Source: [Clostridium] clostridioforme AGR2157
Lineage (GTDB): Bacteria > Bacillota > Clostridia > Lachnospirales > Lachnospiraceae
NCBI RefSeq assembly: GCF_000424325.1
Contig: NZ_AUJR01000040.1
Location: forward strand, 1-45,489
Direction of reading: 5' to 3'
Length of the DNA stretch: 45,489 nt
A program made the position numbers and the translations under genes. The notes below the pieces were generated by a model. It had not been told where the DNA came from, ran no database searches, and was given only the letters and a program-made list of their open reading frames with translations. Within the stretch, counting starts at the first letter, position 1. The number at the start of each line of letters is the position of its first letter. This document shows positions 1-8,837 of this stretch, piece after piece.

Positions 1-198
1 ATCGGGATGGTCTTTGTAAATCTGGTTTTTAAGTTTCTTAAAAGACGGTCCAAGTTTAAGGGAGAGCTGCTCCAAAAGGACTTTACGGAAAGCCAGGCGC
101 AGGAAGCGATAATCAAAATGAGTATGAGGGCGCCAGGCAGTGAAGTTACCAGCCCCGCCTTGGGAAATCAGGGCATGGATGTAATGTAAAGCTTTACA
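1..198 (-). pseudogene. IS91-type transposase fragment A (partial, runs off the left edge)
   Basis: Read on the minus strand from the palindrome at about 198 to the window edge, there is an open frame with no start codon, preceded by an in-frame stop at 201-199. It begins C-K-A-L-H-Y-I-H-A-L and continues into a basic segment (FRKVLLEQLS, then KKLKNQIYKDHPD) typical of the region after the HUH-type metal-binding motif in IS91/IS801-like (Y2) transposases. The N-terminal part of such a protein is missing, since the homology starts exactly at the palindrome. It faces away from a second, different IS91-type fragment on the plus strand. Family assignment is by motif memory; the fragment is clearly non-functional as it stands in this window. 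Confidence 0.6.
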
Positions 199-209
199 TT
201 ATATCCATG
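174..209. repeat. Head-to-head junction palindrome
   Basis: A 36-base inverted repeat with 17 of 18 pairs matched. Its central 20 bases (182-201) are a perfect palindrome around AATGTAAAGCTTTACATT. It sits exactly between two divergent IS91-type transposase fragments, and each strand reads stop-C-K-A-L-H-Y-I-H outward from the centre. It therefore looks like an inverted junction inside coding sequence rather than a regulatory site. Confidence 0.85.
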
Positions 210-895
210 TACTCTGTACAGGCGGAGGGCTTGACGCAGACCGGAACTGGCATCAGAAAAAGGGAGGTTTCTTCCTGCCCGGAAAGGCAATGGCCACACT
301 TTTCAAGGGGAAATTTCTGTCCGGGCTCAAGGTGCTGCATGAGGCGGGGAATCTTAGTTATGAGGGAGCAGCCGCCAAATACCGTAACCAGTATGAATAC
401 CAGGAACTGCTGGATATCTGCTATGGGAAAAACTGGGTCACGGATATCAGGGAGTCTTTTGCCGGAGCGGAAACCGTGATGCATTACCTTGGGCGTTACA
501 CACACCGGATAGCGGTCAGCAACAGCCGCATCCTGCGCATGGACGAAAACACAGTAACCATAAAGGTAAAGGATTACAAAAGCGGCGGCCAGTGGAAAGA
601 GCTGACCCTGGATGGCGTTGAGTTCGTCCGCCGTTTTCTGATGCATGTCCCTCCGAAAGGGTTTGTCAGGATACGGCACTATGGGATCTTAAGCAATCAG
701 AACAAGCGGAAGCTGATCCCCATATGCAGGAACCTGATCAGCTGCCGTGAGTTTTTGAGACGGTTTAAGAAAGATGACAAGGCACAGGCAATCAGGATAC
801 TGTACAAGAAAGATGTCACTGTATGCCCATGCTGCGGCGGGGCCATGTCCTATGAAGTATGCCCCAGATGGGCTCCCAAAAGAAGCAGCGCCTGA
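185..895 (+). pseudogene. IS91-type transposase fragment B (N-terminus missing)
   Basis: An open frame without a proper start (in-frame stop at 182-184, reading C-K-A-L-H-Y-I-H-V-L-C-T-G-G-G-L) runs to TGA at 893-895. It carries the later part of an IS91/IS801-like transposase: the signature YLGRYTHRIAVSN with its tyrosines, the R-F-L-x-H-V-P-P-K-G-F-V-R-I-R-H-Y-G block, and a C-terminal cysteine cluster CPCCGGAM...CP expected to bind zinc. An internal ATG at 290 would give 201 residues but lies inside the conserved domain, so this is a 5'-truncated gene. The truncation point is the palindrome shared with fragment A. Members of this family move by rolling-circle replication using an HUH nuclease domain. 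Confidence 0.75.
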
Positions 896-1065
896 CCCCA
901 AAGCAACCGGATATGGGACATAAGCTTTGGGGGTAAGGGGGAAGTGCGCTTTAAACCAGTGAATTTTTTTGAAATCTTATTGAAAAACAGCCGACGACTT
1001 TGTTCAATTCGGAAAAACCGAAAGTGTGCTGAATAAGGGGGCAGAAAAGATTGCCCTCTTATTCA
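896..1065. other. Non-coding stretch with two hairpins after the IS91-type fragment
   Basis: No gene is seen between 896 and 1293. A 9-bp inverted repeat (CCCCAAAGC at 896-904 with GCTTTGGGG at 924-932) directly follows the transposase stop. A second hairpin spans 1030-1065, with a 14-bp stem (TGAATAAGGGGGCA with TGCCCTCTTATTCA, one G-T wobble) and an 8-base loop. The second has no U-run, so it may be an IS end structure rather than a terminator. Confidence 0.5.
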
Positions 1066-1214
1066 ACCCACCTCCGGTTCTTTCATTAGAAATTGCTATT
1101 CTTCAATAATTCTTGATAATGCTTATTGAGGATGGTATATCTTTGGACTACGATGGTATGGAAATAGTTTTATAATGATTAAAAATCATTCCTGATATTT
1201 GTTGCAAATATAGA

Positions 1215-1243
1215 TTGACAAATTACAAATGTTATGCAATAAT
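1215..1243 (+). promoter_or_regulatory. Sigma-A-type promoter for the TetR gene
   Basis: TTGACA at 1215-1220, a 17-base spacer and AATAAT at 1238-1243, about 50 bases before the TetR start. The -35 box is a perfect match and the -10 box has one mismatch. Upstream at 1173-1189 is a palindrome, AATGATTAAAAATCATT, that could be an operator. Confidence 0.65.
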
Positions 1244-1293
1244 GGTTATACAACAAATGAAACCGATTTAGGTATAGGAAGGAATGGAGTAAT

Positions 1294-1881
1294 ATGCCAC
1301 CGAAAGCAAAAATAACAAAAAGAATGATTTTGGATACAGTTCTGAAGATCACAAGGGAAACGGGGTTTGATACGGTCAACGCAAGGAGCATTGCAAACAA
1401 ATTACAGTGTTCCACCAGACCGATTTTTACTTGCTATGAAAATATGGACGAGCTAAAAAGTGCATTTTTTGCTTTTGCGTATGAATACTACGAACAGTAT
1501 GTGATTAATTACTGTGATTCAGCAAAAGTCAATTCTTATTTAGTTCTTCCTCTTTCATATATTGAATTTGCTCAGAAGGAAACCTGTTTATTTAAGTTTT
1601 TGTTTATAGATAACATGGATTTGAATATGGCAGATGCAGCAGATTTTTATAAAGAGGTTGATAACGAAAAACGGGCAAAAATTTTTTCTGAAGAAACAGG
1701 AATAGAACTGGAACAGGCAAAGGTAATTTTTTTAGATTTGTTCCTTTATTCCCATGGTATTGCAGTCCTTACAGCAACAAAGAAAATAATATTAGATACA
1801 GATAATGCTAGAAAGATGGTAATCAATGTATTATCCGCTTTTATAAAACAGGAAAAACCGGATTGGAAAATCTCTGTATAA
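1294..1881 (+). CDS. TetR/AcrR-family transcriptional regulator
   Basis: A 195-residue protein of normal TetR length. The N-terminal 60 residues form the helix-turn-helix domain: residues ITKRMILDTVLKITRETGFD lead into SIANKLQCSTRPIF and then Y-x-N-M-D-E-L. The rest is an all-helical, poorly conserved ligand-binding and dimer domain. The ATG at 1294 has an upstream GGAG and a good promoter at 1215-1243. The substitution CSTRPIFTCYENMDEL is a common variant in clostridial members that resemble regulators of small efflux or redox genes. No target gene is evident: the downstream neighbours are a truncated insertion sequence and a methyltransferase, so autoregulation is the safest inference. Confidence 0.85.
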   Translation: MPPKAKITKRMILDTVLKITRETGFDTVNARSIANKLQCSTRPIFTCYENMDELKSAFFAFAYEYYEQYVINYCDSAKVNSYLVLPLSYIEFAQKETCLFKFLFIDNMDLNMADAADFYKEVDNEKRAKIFSEETGIELEQAKVIFLDLFLYSHGIAVLTATKKIILDTDNARKMVINVLSAFIKQEKPDWKISV

Positions 1882-1952
1882 TATTTACAAAGTAAAAGGA
1901 GCTGCCTGTATAATTCAAACATAGGGAATTCCGAGAAAGGTGGTTGAGAAAA

Positions 1953-2024
1953 AGATACCTCAGAGTAAAATAAGATTACTGACTTCGCAGGTTAGAAAAA
2001 ATCTTATTGAACAGAGAGGTATCT
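1953..2024 (+). ncRNA. Possible IS110 non-coding-end RNA (bridge RNA candidate)
   Basis: Just upstream of the IS110 transposase start lies a long imperfect inverted repeat. The left arm is 1953-1977 and the right arm 2000-2024 (25 bases each); the outer AGATACCTC/GAGGTATCT and inner AATAAGATT/AATCTTATT blocks pair perfectly, around a 22-base loop. IS110-family elements carry a structured RNA in a non-coding end that guides target and donor recognition; the position fits. Whether this particular fold is that RNA is inference, and the element is truncated. Confidence 0.35.
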
Positions 2025-2027
2025 GAA

Positions 2028-2795
2028 ATGAATTATAACACGCAGAATGCAAAAATTGCATCCATTACTGAAAAAACTTTGATTGTTGGTATTGATGTCG
2101 GCAGTGAGACCCATTATGCCAGGGCATTTGACTGGCGCAACTTCGAGTACACCAGAAAACCGTTGGAGTTCAGCAACACGGAAGCAGGGTTCCTGACCTT
2201 TAAGGCATGGATGGAGGATATCGCAGAGAAGCACGGTAAAACCGCTGTAATTCCCGGCATGGAGCCGACCGGCCACTACTGGTTTGCCCTTGGGAAATTC
2301 CTGCAGGACATTGGGATGAAGCCGGTGCATGTGAATCCCCATCATGTGAAAAAGTCGAAAGAGCTGGATGACAACAATCCCAACAAGAATGACCGCAAGG
2401 ATCCAAAGACAATCGCTGCGCTGGTCAATGAAGGGCGGTTTTCCTACCCTTACATCCCGACCGGGATTTATGCAGAGGTCAGGAGCTTGTCGAATCTGCG
2501 CTTCCAAACGCAGGAGGAACTCACGAGGGTTAAGAACCGGATTGCCAGATGGTTTGCCATCTACTTTCCTGAATACAAAGACGTTTACAAGGATTTAAAG
2601 GCAGTCAGCGGCAGGATGGTGTTGAAAGCAGCCCCGCTGCCGGAAGATATCGTGAAACTGGGAACGGAAGGTGTGAACCAGATATGGAGAGACGCAAAGC
2701 TGAGAGGCGCTGGAATGAAGAGGGCAAAGACCCTGGTATCAGCGGCAGAGCACAGCGTAGGGAGGATCGTGATATGCAAACCAATCAATATTTAA
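2028..2795 (+). pseudogene. IS110-family transposase, C-terminus missing
   Basis: About 245 residues match the N-terminal DEDD (RuvC-like) half of IS110 transposases: VGIDVGSETHYA (first Asp), the Glu in GMEPTGHYW, and NDRKDPKTIAALV (third and fourth Asp). The homology runs to AKTLVSAAEHSVG and then breaks off near 2760; a full-length protein is about 400 residues and would go on to a second domain with the catalytic serine. The ATG at 2028 is preferred over a TTG at 2007 because AGAGAGGT lies at a suitable distance. The last few codons read through into the start of the methyltransferase gene. The truncation makes it inactive by itself. Confidence 0.85.
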
Positions 2796-3574
2796 TTGAC
2801 TTCTACAATCATTATGATGAAGATGATCGGTTGATCGTAAAGCATGGTTCTGTTGAGTTCCTTACTACTATGCATTACATTGAAAAGTATATAAGACCTG
2901 GTGATTGTATCCTTGAAATTGGAGCCGGTACAGGTCGGTATTCACATGCACTGGCAGAGCAGGGATATACTGTAGATGCGGTAGAATTGGTAGAACATAA
3001 TATAGAGGTGTTCCGTAAAAACACACGACCAAAAGAAAATATAACGATTAGACAGGGAAATGCTCTGGAACTATCCGCTTTTTCCGACAACAAATATGAT
3101 ATTACTTTGATCTTAGGTCCCCTGTATCACTTATACACAATAGAAGATAAACAAAAGGCTTTGCATGAAGCAATCCGTGTAACCAAACCAGGCGGTATAA
3201 TTTTCGCTGCATATGTAATATCAGATGGATGCCTTCTTGATGAAGGATTCATGCATGGTAATATCAATGTTGCTGAATATATAAAAAATGGGCTGATTGA
3301 TTCCGAAACATTTGCTGCAAAATCGGAACCTAAAGATTTGTTTGAACTTGTCCGCAAAGAAGATATTGACAATTTAATGTCTGTATTTCCTGCTGTCACC
3401 CGATTGCATTATGTGGCGGCGGACGGTTCTGCGTTGCTTATGCGTGAAGCAGTAGACAAAATGGATGGGGATACTTTTGACTTGTATTTGAAATATCATT
3501 TTGCTACCTGTGAACGCATCGATCTAGCAGGTATTACAAGTCATGCGATTGACATATTCAGAAAGCAGTCATAG
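2774..3574 (+). CDS. Class I SAM-dependent methyltransferase
   Basis: A 266-residue cytosolic enzyme with the SAM-binding motif I CILEIGAGTGRYSHAL (about residues 45-60), motif II with an acidic end in VDAVELVEHN, and NKYDITLILGPLYHLY as the motif IV region. A K-P-G-G segment follows (VTKPGGIIFAAYV). The methyl acceptor cannot be read from the sequence. The ATG at 2774 is chosen because AGGGAGG precedes it by about 10 bases; an in-frame ATG at 2684 lies inside the IS110 homology and is not real. The gene starts within about 15 bases of the broken end of the IS110 transposase, so the insertion sequence was cut back to this point or the gene was captured there. Its original promoter has probably been lost. 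Confidence 0.85.
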   Translation: MQTNQYLIDFYNHYDEDDRLIVKHGSVEFLTTMHYIEKYIRPGDCILEIGAGTGRYSHALAEQGYTVDAVELVEHNIEVFRKNTRPKENITIRQGNALELSAFSDNKYDITLILGPLYHLYTIEDKQKALHEAIRVTKPGGIIFAAYVISDGCLLDEGFMHGNINVAEYIKNGLIDSETFAAKSEPKDLFELVRKEDIDNLMSVFPAVTRLHYVAADGSALLMREAVDKMDGDTFDLYLKYHFATCERIDLAGITSHAIDIFRKQS

Positions 3575-3638
3575 CAAATAAAACATTATATACTTGTTTC
3601 GGTTTTCCATTTTATGGAATGGTTGCTAAATAGGTAAG

Positions 3639-4032
3639 GTGATTGATTTGAGCAAAGTAATTGTCTTATCATTTTCTGATGGTGAAGAAGATATATATCA
3701 GAGTATGTTACAGGCAGTGAGTAATCATAAAAGTTTTGAATGGTGTAATACTATACCGAAGCCAGAAAATATTCAGTTGGGAGAGTTGACAATAGATTTA
3801 ATTGAAAGGAGTGTAAGGAACAAGAATTGCACTTACTAACAGAGAATTTGATATATTATATTTATTAGCGAGAAGTCCAGGAAGAATCTTTAGCAAGGAG
3901 CAGATATATGATCTTATTTGGCAGGAACCGTATTCTGGAAAGATAGAGGATAATCCGGGCAAGCCACTTTACATACAGACCGTATGGGGCATTGGTTATC
4001 GGTTTAATAAAAATTTAAGCAGCAGTCTGTGA
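3639..4032 (+). pseudogene. OmpR/PhoB-type response regulator output domain, frameshifted
   Basis: Residues LGELTIDLIERSVRN end in a stop at 3837-3839. In the next frame from about 3823 the domain continues as RIALTNREFDILYLLARSPG, RIFSKEQIYDLIWQEPYSG, then IQTVWGIGYRFNKN up to TGA at 4030-4032. This is the winged-helix DNA-binding half of an OmpR-type regulator. The receiver domain is almost absent, there is one frameshift near 3822, and about 16 residues are missing between the QEPYSGKIEDN segment and the PGKPLYIQT segment, where the recognition helix (usually VxxHISxLRRKI) should be. It is a dead gene. Confidence 0.8.
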
Positions 4033-4063
4033 TATGAAAACAGATTGCTGCTTATTTTTTGTC

Positions 4064-4222
4064 TTATACGCCTAAGAGATATTCACAGGATACATGGAAG
4101 AACTCTGCCAGAGCCACCACCTCATAATCCGGGACGAACCTTGTCCCTTTTTCAAATCCAGCAAGCTGGAGCTGTTCTGTAAGAGCTTTCTGTGACAGCT
4201 TTCTTTCCGTCCGCAGTTCCAT
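4064..4222 (-). pseudogene. Small XRE-type HTH remnant
   Basis: A 52-residue frame on the minus strand from ATG at 4222 to TAA at 4064: MELRTERKLSQKALTEQLQL, then AGFEKGTRFVPDYEVVALAE and FFHVSCEYLLGV. The start and end match small XRE/Cro-type repressors (ELRxERxLSQ; LAEFFxVSxxYLLG). The stretch that should hold the recognition helix is shortened to AGFEKGTRF, so an internal deletion is likely. No clear ribosome binding site was found. Confidence 0.55.
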
Positions 4223-4290
4223 TATCAGGTTTTTGGAGTTGCTTTCTTTATTTCAATAGATTTTAATATCCTACCACCTACTTTCTAAAG

Positions 4291-5231
4291 ATGAAGTCCT
4301 TTAAGGGAATTATCTTGTGGAAAGAAAGCCCCACAGCTCTTGTGGCTCTTGGTGTCCCGATTATGATTGGTATGCTGATCAATGCCCTTTATAATCTGGC
4401 AGATGCGTATTTGGTGGGAGGTCTGGGAGAAAGCCCTATGGGTGCGATTTCTATTGTGTTTCCGTTAGGGCAGGTAGTAGTAGGATTGGGATTGATGTTT
4501 GGCAACGGTGCGGCATCATATCTTTCAAGGCTGTTAGGACGTGGGGATAGAGATACTGCGAATAAGGTGGCAAGTACGGCGGTATACAGCAGCGTTGCGA
4601 TTGGTGCAGTTATCATTGTTTCGGCTAATGTTTTTCTGAAACCGATTTTAACCATGCTTGGGGCAACAGATACCATTATGCCTTATGCCCTGACTTACGC
4701 AAGGATCTATGTGGTTTCCTGTATCTTCAATGTGTTTAATGTGACTATGAATAACATTGTGGCGAGCGAAGGAGCAGCGAAAACAACCATGTGTGCCTTA
4801 TTGTTGGGAGCCGTATTAAATATTGGTTTAGATCCGGTTTTCATTTTTGGGCTTGATATGGGGGTTGCGGGAGCTGCGATTGCCACTGCCATTTCTCAAT
4901 TTGTTTCCACACTGGTGTACTTAACCTATGCGCTCCGCAAAAAGAGTGCGTTTTCATTCAGCATAAAGGAATTTAAACCCTCTAAGCAGATCTATACGAC
5001 AGCCTTTCCATAGCATTGATTAACCGGGCGGCAAATGGATATGGCGATGCTGCCATTGCCGGAATGGGAGCAGTCACAAGGGTTACATCTATGGGAACTT
5101 TAGTGGTATTTGGTTTCCTGAAAGGATTTCAGCCGATTGCGGGATTTAGCTATGGGGCAAAGAAGTTCCAGCGTTTGAGAGAGGCGATTAAAATCCAATC
5201 AGGAGCAGCGCATTATAATAGGTGGTCATAA
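4291..5231 (+). pseudogene. MATE-family multidrug exporter, broken
   Basis: The first part (240 residues) is the N-terminal half of a MATE exporter: ALGVPIMIGMLINALYNLAD, then AYLVGGLGESPMGAISIVFP, with about six membrane spans. It stops at 5011-5013. Another frame resumes as SLSIALINRAANGYGDAAIA, GMGAVTRVTSMG and FQPIAGFSYGAKKFQRLREA, the seventh and eighth spans of the second half. A short deletion with a frameshift lies at about 4998-5005, and the homology ends near 5200, so the last four spans are missing. A full MATE protein has about 450 residues and 12 spans. The start lacks a convincing ribosome binding site. Confidence 0.85.
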
Positions 5232-5385
5232 TGATACCAAAACCATCAATTTATCAGAGGGTACATGGTCCTACAACTGTACAGGATTTTCAGCCCCTTT
5301 CACTTTCCGCTTTTATGTTTTTGAACCATATTGTACAACGCCTTTTTTTGTGTTACGATTTAAAAAAACAGGAGCGCGCCCGTCT

Positions 5386-7191
5386 ATGAGGAACAATAGA
5401 AACAGAGGAAAGACAAGTCTGAAAACCCGGCTGATTCTGGCATTTGTCATCACTTCTATTCTGCCGATTATTGTATTGAATTTATTTTCCTATTACAACA
5501 TGTCCCGCATTGTACGCGATAATGTGAACGAGCTGACTCAGATGAATGTACAGCAGACCCGGGCCAGCCTGGATGTCTGGCTGGATTCTTATGAGGATAT
5601 TCTGTTTCAGATTTATATGGATGACGATATCGTAGGACTGCTGAAAAAAATCAACCGGCAGGAGGATTTGCCGGTGAGCCGGAATCAACTGCGCCGGACG
5701 CTCAGGGGGCTGTTTTACACAAAAGAGTATGTAAAATGTATAACCGTGCTGACGGAGAACGGCGATATGGTTTTCTATGATCTGCTCACAGGTTCCATGA
5801 CCCAGACATCCTGGATGGACGACTTCAGTCAGGACCGGCAGACGCTTTATGACAGTATTTCACAGGACAATAATACCCATGTGCTCTCTACGGAAAGAGC
5901 AAAAACAATTAATGCCCGGGAAAACTATCTGTTTCATCTGGGCCATCGCATTATTGACTATAAAAATGTGGATGAGCAGTTAGGGATTGTCATAGTCAGT
6001 ATCGATGAGCAGCTTTTGAAGGATGTGTGCAGAAGCAGCGAAAAGGACTCCAATGGTTTTAATTTTATTGTTGACAGCCAGGGAAAGCTGGTGTCTTACC
6101 AGAATAATACGCTGGTTGGCGAACGGATTATTGAATGGAACCCCGATGTGATGGAGCGGCAGGCGGCATACGGCGCATTTATTACAGAAAACAGCGTATT
6201 TTCGGGTGAATACAGCTCGGTGATCGTAGTCCATGACGATAAGCTGAACTGGGATGTGGTCAATGTGACGAACCAAAATGAGGTGGTGTCCAGACTGAAG
6301 AACCAGCAGAAGATTACGCTTCTCGCACTGGGATTGTCGCTGGGAGCGCTGATCATCCTTATTGTCATACTGATACGAAGCCTTACCGGCTCCCTGCAAA
6401 ATCTGGCGGCGGTTATGAAACAGGCCGGAAAAGGCAATCTGTCGGCGCGGGTGGAAATCAATAAAAAGATGCCCGCCGAGGTAGAGACGATTGCCAATAA
6501 ATTTAACGCAATGCTTGGCCAGTTGGATGCTTCCATGGAAAAGGAATTGAAAGCCACAAGGCGTCAGAAGGATGCGGAAATCGCCGCCTTAGAGGCCCAG
6601 ATTAATCCGCACTTTCTTTATAATACGCTGGATACCATTAACTGGATGGCCATTGACCGTGATGAATACGAGATCAGCAATTCCATTGGCGCCCTGGCCG
6701 CCATTCTTCGGTACGGTATTGATAACAGCAACAGTATCGTGACGGTACGCCAGGAGTGTGACTGGCTCAAGCAATATCTTTTTTTGCAGCAGACCCGGCT
6801 GAAAAATACCTTTGAATGCGAGATCCACGTGGATCCGGAAGCCATGGGCTGTCATATACATAAGCTGCTTTTACAGCCATTTATAGAAAACTCAATTATT
6901 CATGGCTTTGACGGTGTGACACGGACCCATTGCCTGAAGGTGGACATAGGGGTGGAGGAGGCGGCGCTGGATATTTCCATTTACGATAACGGGCGCGGAA
7001 TGAAGGCGGCGATGGTGGAGGCTGTGAATCGCGGCATCTTCGTAAAAACTATGGAAAAGAATCATATCGGCATGGAAAATGCCATAACCAGAATCCATAT
7101 GTACTATGAAAATGCCATTATTAAGATTGAAAGTGAAGAGGGAGAGTTTACACGGGTAACGATAAAAATTCCTGTAAATGAGACGGAGTAG
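5386..7191 (+). CDS. Membrane sensor histidine kinase, YesM/LytS-like
   Basis: A 601-residue kinase. Span one is at about residues 15-36, followed by an extracellular sensor region of about 270 residues, span two at about 310-333, and a HAMP linker at about 335-385 (GKGNLSARVEINKKMPAEVE). The phosphoacceptor is His409 in AQINPHFLYNTLDTINWMAI, which is the His_kinase/YesM type rather than HisKA. The ATPase domain has an N-box at about 494 (LLLQPFIENSIIHG) and a G-box DNGRGM at about 533. The ATG at 5386 has AGGAG 11 bases upstream; an upstream GTG at 5350 is less likely. The response regulator follows 33 bases later, and an ABC sugar importer lies downstream, so sensing of a sugar or of substrate-loaded binding protein is the likely role. 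Confidence 0.93.
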   Translation: MRNNRNRGKTSLKTRLILAFVITSILPIIVLNLFSYYNMSRIVRDNVNELTQMNVQQTRASLDVWLDSYEDILFQIYMDDDIVGLLKKINRQEDLPVSRNQLRRTLRGLFYTKEYVKCITVLTENGDMVFYDLLTGSMTQTSWMDDFSQDRQTLYDSISQDNNTHVLSTERAKTINARENYLFHLGHRIIDYKNVDEQLGIVIVSIDEQLLKDVCRSSEKDSNGFNFIVDSQGKLVSYQNNTLVGERIIEWNPDVMERQAAYGAFITENSVFSGEYSSVIVVHDDKLNWDVVNVTNQNEVVSRLKNQQKITLLALGLSLGALIILIVILIRSLTGSLQNLAAVMKQAGKGNLSARVEINKKMPAEVETIANKFNAMLGQLDASMEKELKATRRQKDAEIAALEAQINPHFLYNTLDTINWMAIDRDEYEISNSIGALAAILRYGIDNSNSIVTVRQECDWLKQYLFLQQTRLKNTFECEIHVDPEAMGCHIHKLLLQPFIENSIIHGFDGVTRTHCLKVDIGVEEAALDISIYDNGRGMKAAMVEAVNRGIFVKTMEKNHIGMENAITRIHMYYENAIIKIESEEGEFTRVTIKIPVNETE

Positions 7192-7224
7192 TTATTTAGA
7201 AATCATGAGGGGATAGTGCTGATT

Positions 7225-8760
7225 ATGAAGGTAATGGTTGTGGAGGATGAAATTTACATCCGTGAGGGCATCAGCCGGCTTCTAACCCGCCTGGGCGGCG
7301 ATTATGAAATGGTTGGAGAGGCTGAAAATGGGTTGCAGGGCTGCGAAATGGCGGTCCAGCTCCGGCCGGATATTATTATTACAGATATCCGCATGCCGGT
7401 CATGGACGGCCTTAACATGCTGGAAAAAATATATGGCGGCGGGGATACGCCCAAAGCCATTGTTCTGAGCGCTTATTCGGAATTTGAGTATGCCCGGCAG
7501 GCATTAAAGCTGGGTGTGACGGAATATCTGCTCAAACCAATCAATCTCAATGATTTTTCTAAAGCGATTTCTAATGCCCGGAGGCAGGTGGAAAAGGAAC
7601 GGATGCACCAGCCGGAGGAAATAGGTTCGCTGGAGCAGATTATCAGCGGTTTCCTATGGGGCGGCCTGACGGCCGATGCATCGGTGCAGACCTATGTGGA
7701 ACAGAAGTATAAGATCGGGCCTGAGACTGCCATGCTGCAGATCTGCGTTTATCTGGGGTCTGGCTATGAACAGCATCTGCATCGGGTGCGGCGGCAGTTG
7801 GAGCTTCTGCTTGCGAATCGCAGAGACATCTCATGGTGCCTTCTGGATGTATCCTATGAGAAATCTGTTTATATTGTTATTTATGGCCCGGCAGAGATTA
7901 ACCGTGTGGAGCGGTGGTTCCAGCATGAGATACTGAACGGCAGCTTCAACAGCGGGGACAGAATCGGAGTAGGTTGTATCCAGAGCCGGGGCATTGTTGG
8001 TATCAGGGAAGCCTTTGAGACGTTAGCCCCCTATATGGAATGGAATATTTCCCTGGGTGATGATGTGATAATTTCGTATCCCAAGATTACAAAGGTGCAG
8101 AATATACCATGCATCTATCCCATAGAACTGGAAAATCAGTTGAAGGTGGCCATATGTACCATGGAACCGGAAAAGATCGGCCGGTATATAGAGCAATTTC
8201 ATGAGAGCTTTCTTTGCGGTAATATTTATGCTCCTAAGGAGATAAAAGAAAATTATGTCCGTTTTTTGTGGTCATTGATCAATATAGCCAAGGAGGTCGG
8301 GAGTCTGGATTATCAGAAGCTGGAACAGCAAAAGCTTTTGGAAGCTGTTATGAACGCCCGTACCCGGCGGGAATTAAAAGAGGCGGCAGACGGGCTTCTG
8401 GAAAAGCTGAAATTTAATCAGGGTACAAAGGATGAGGTCGTTCATCTGACTGTAAAACGCGCCAGGAGCATGATTCATGAATTTTACCAGTCCGGCATTA
8501 CTCTCAATGAAATTGCAGACAAATTAAATATTACGCCGGAATATTTAGGAAGCCAGTTTCATAAGGAGGTAGGTGTCAATTTCAGCACTTATATACGGGA
8601 TTTCCGTATCAGCAAGGCCAAGGAACTGCTCATTGGAACGCAGTTAAAGCTATATAAAATCGCAGAGCAGGTGGGTTACACGGATCCGAAGTACTTCAGC
8701 CGGGTGTTTCGGGAATGTACCGGCCAATTACCGGAGGAGTACCGGAAGTCCCTTAAGTAA
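7225..8760 (+). CDS. AraC-type response regulator, YesN-like
   Basis: A 511-residue protein with a receiver domain at the N-terminus (VMVVEDEIYIREGISRLL; phospho-acceptor Asp54 in IITDIRMPVMDG; conserved Lys in YLLKPI). A long poorly conserved middle region follows, then a C-terminal AraC/XylS DNA-binding domain in the last 100 residues, with two helix-turn-helix units (ITLNEIADKLNITPEYLGSQ and YKIAEQVGYTDPKYFSRVFR). The ATG at 7225 is preferred over a GTG at 7216 because GAGGGG lies at a suitable distance only from the ATG. It is the partner of the upstream kinase. By analogy to YesN it should activate the adjacent carbohydrate transport operon. Confidence 0.93.
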   Translation: MKVMVVEDEIYIREGISRLLTRLGGDYEMVGEAENGLQGCEMAVQLRPDIIITDIRMPVMDGLNMLEKIYGGGDTPKAIVLSAYSEFEYARQALKLGVTEYLLKPINLNDFSKAISNARRQVEKERMHQPEEIGSLEQIISGFLWGGLTADASVQTYVEQKYKIGPETAMLQICVYLGSGYEQHLHRVRRQLELLLANRRDISWCLLDVSYEKSVYIVIYGPAEINRVERWFQHEILNGSFNSGDRIGVGCIQSRGIVGIREAFETLAPYMEWNISLGDDVIISYPKITKVQNIPCIYPIELENQLKVAICTMEPEKIGRYIEQFHESFLCGNIYAPKEIKENYVRFLWSLINIAKEVGSLDYQKLEQQKLLEAVMNARTRRELKEAADGLLEKLKFNQGTKDEVVHLTVKRARSMIHEFYQSGITLNEIADKLNITPEYLGSQFHKEVGVNFSTYIRDFRISKAKELLIGTQLKLYKIAEQVGYTDPKYFSRVFRECTGQLPEEYRKSLK

Positions 8761-8831
8761 ATTTCGGTACTCATCTTAGAATATTTATCCTTTTATAGTT
8801 ATCTCCCATGTTGTGAAGGAAAGAATTTGAT

Positions 8832-8837
8832 TATAAT
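8832..8837 (+). promoter_or_regulatory. Possible -10 box for the sugar-binding protein gene
   Basis: A perfect TATAAT stands in the 282-base gap between the response regulator and the binding-protein gene. The nearest -35-like hexamer, TTGTGA at 8811, is only 15 bases away. A weak -35 would fit activation by the upstream AraC-type regulator, but this is inference. Confidence 0.35.

Noticed and set aside
1030-1065. A transcription terminator after the IS91-type fragment
   Set aside because: The hairpin is good but no U-run follows it, so it is listed as a structure only.
2684-2773. An upstream ATG extending the methyltransferase by 30 residues
   Set aside because: The extra codons lie in IS110 sequence in another frame; the ATG at 2774 has its own ribosome binding site.
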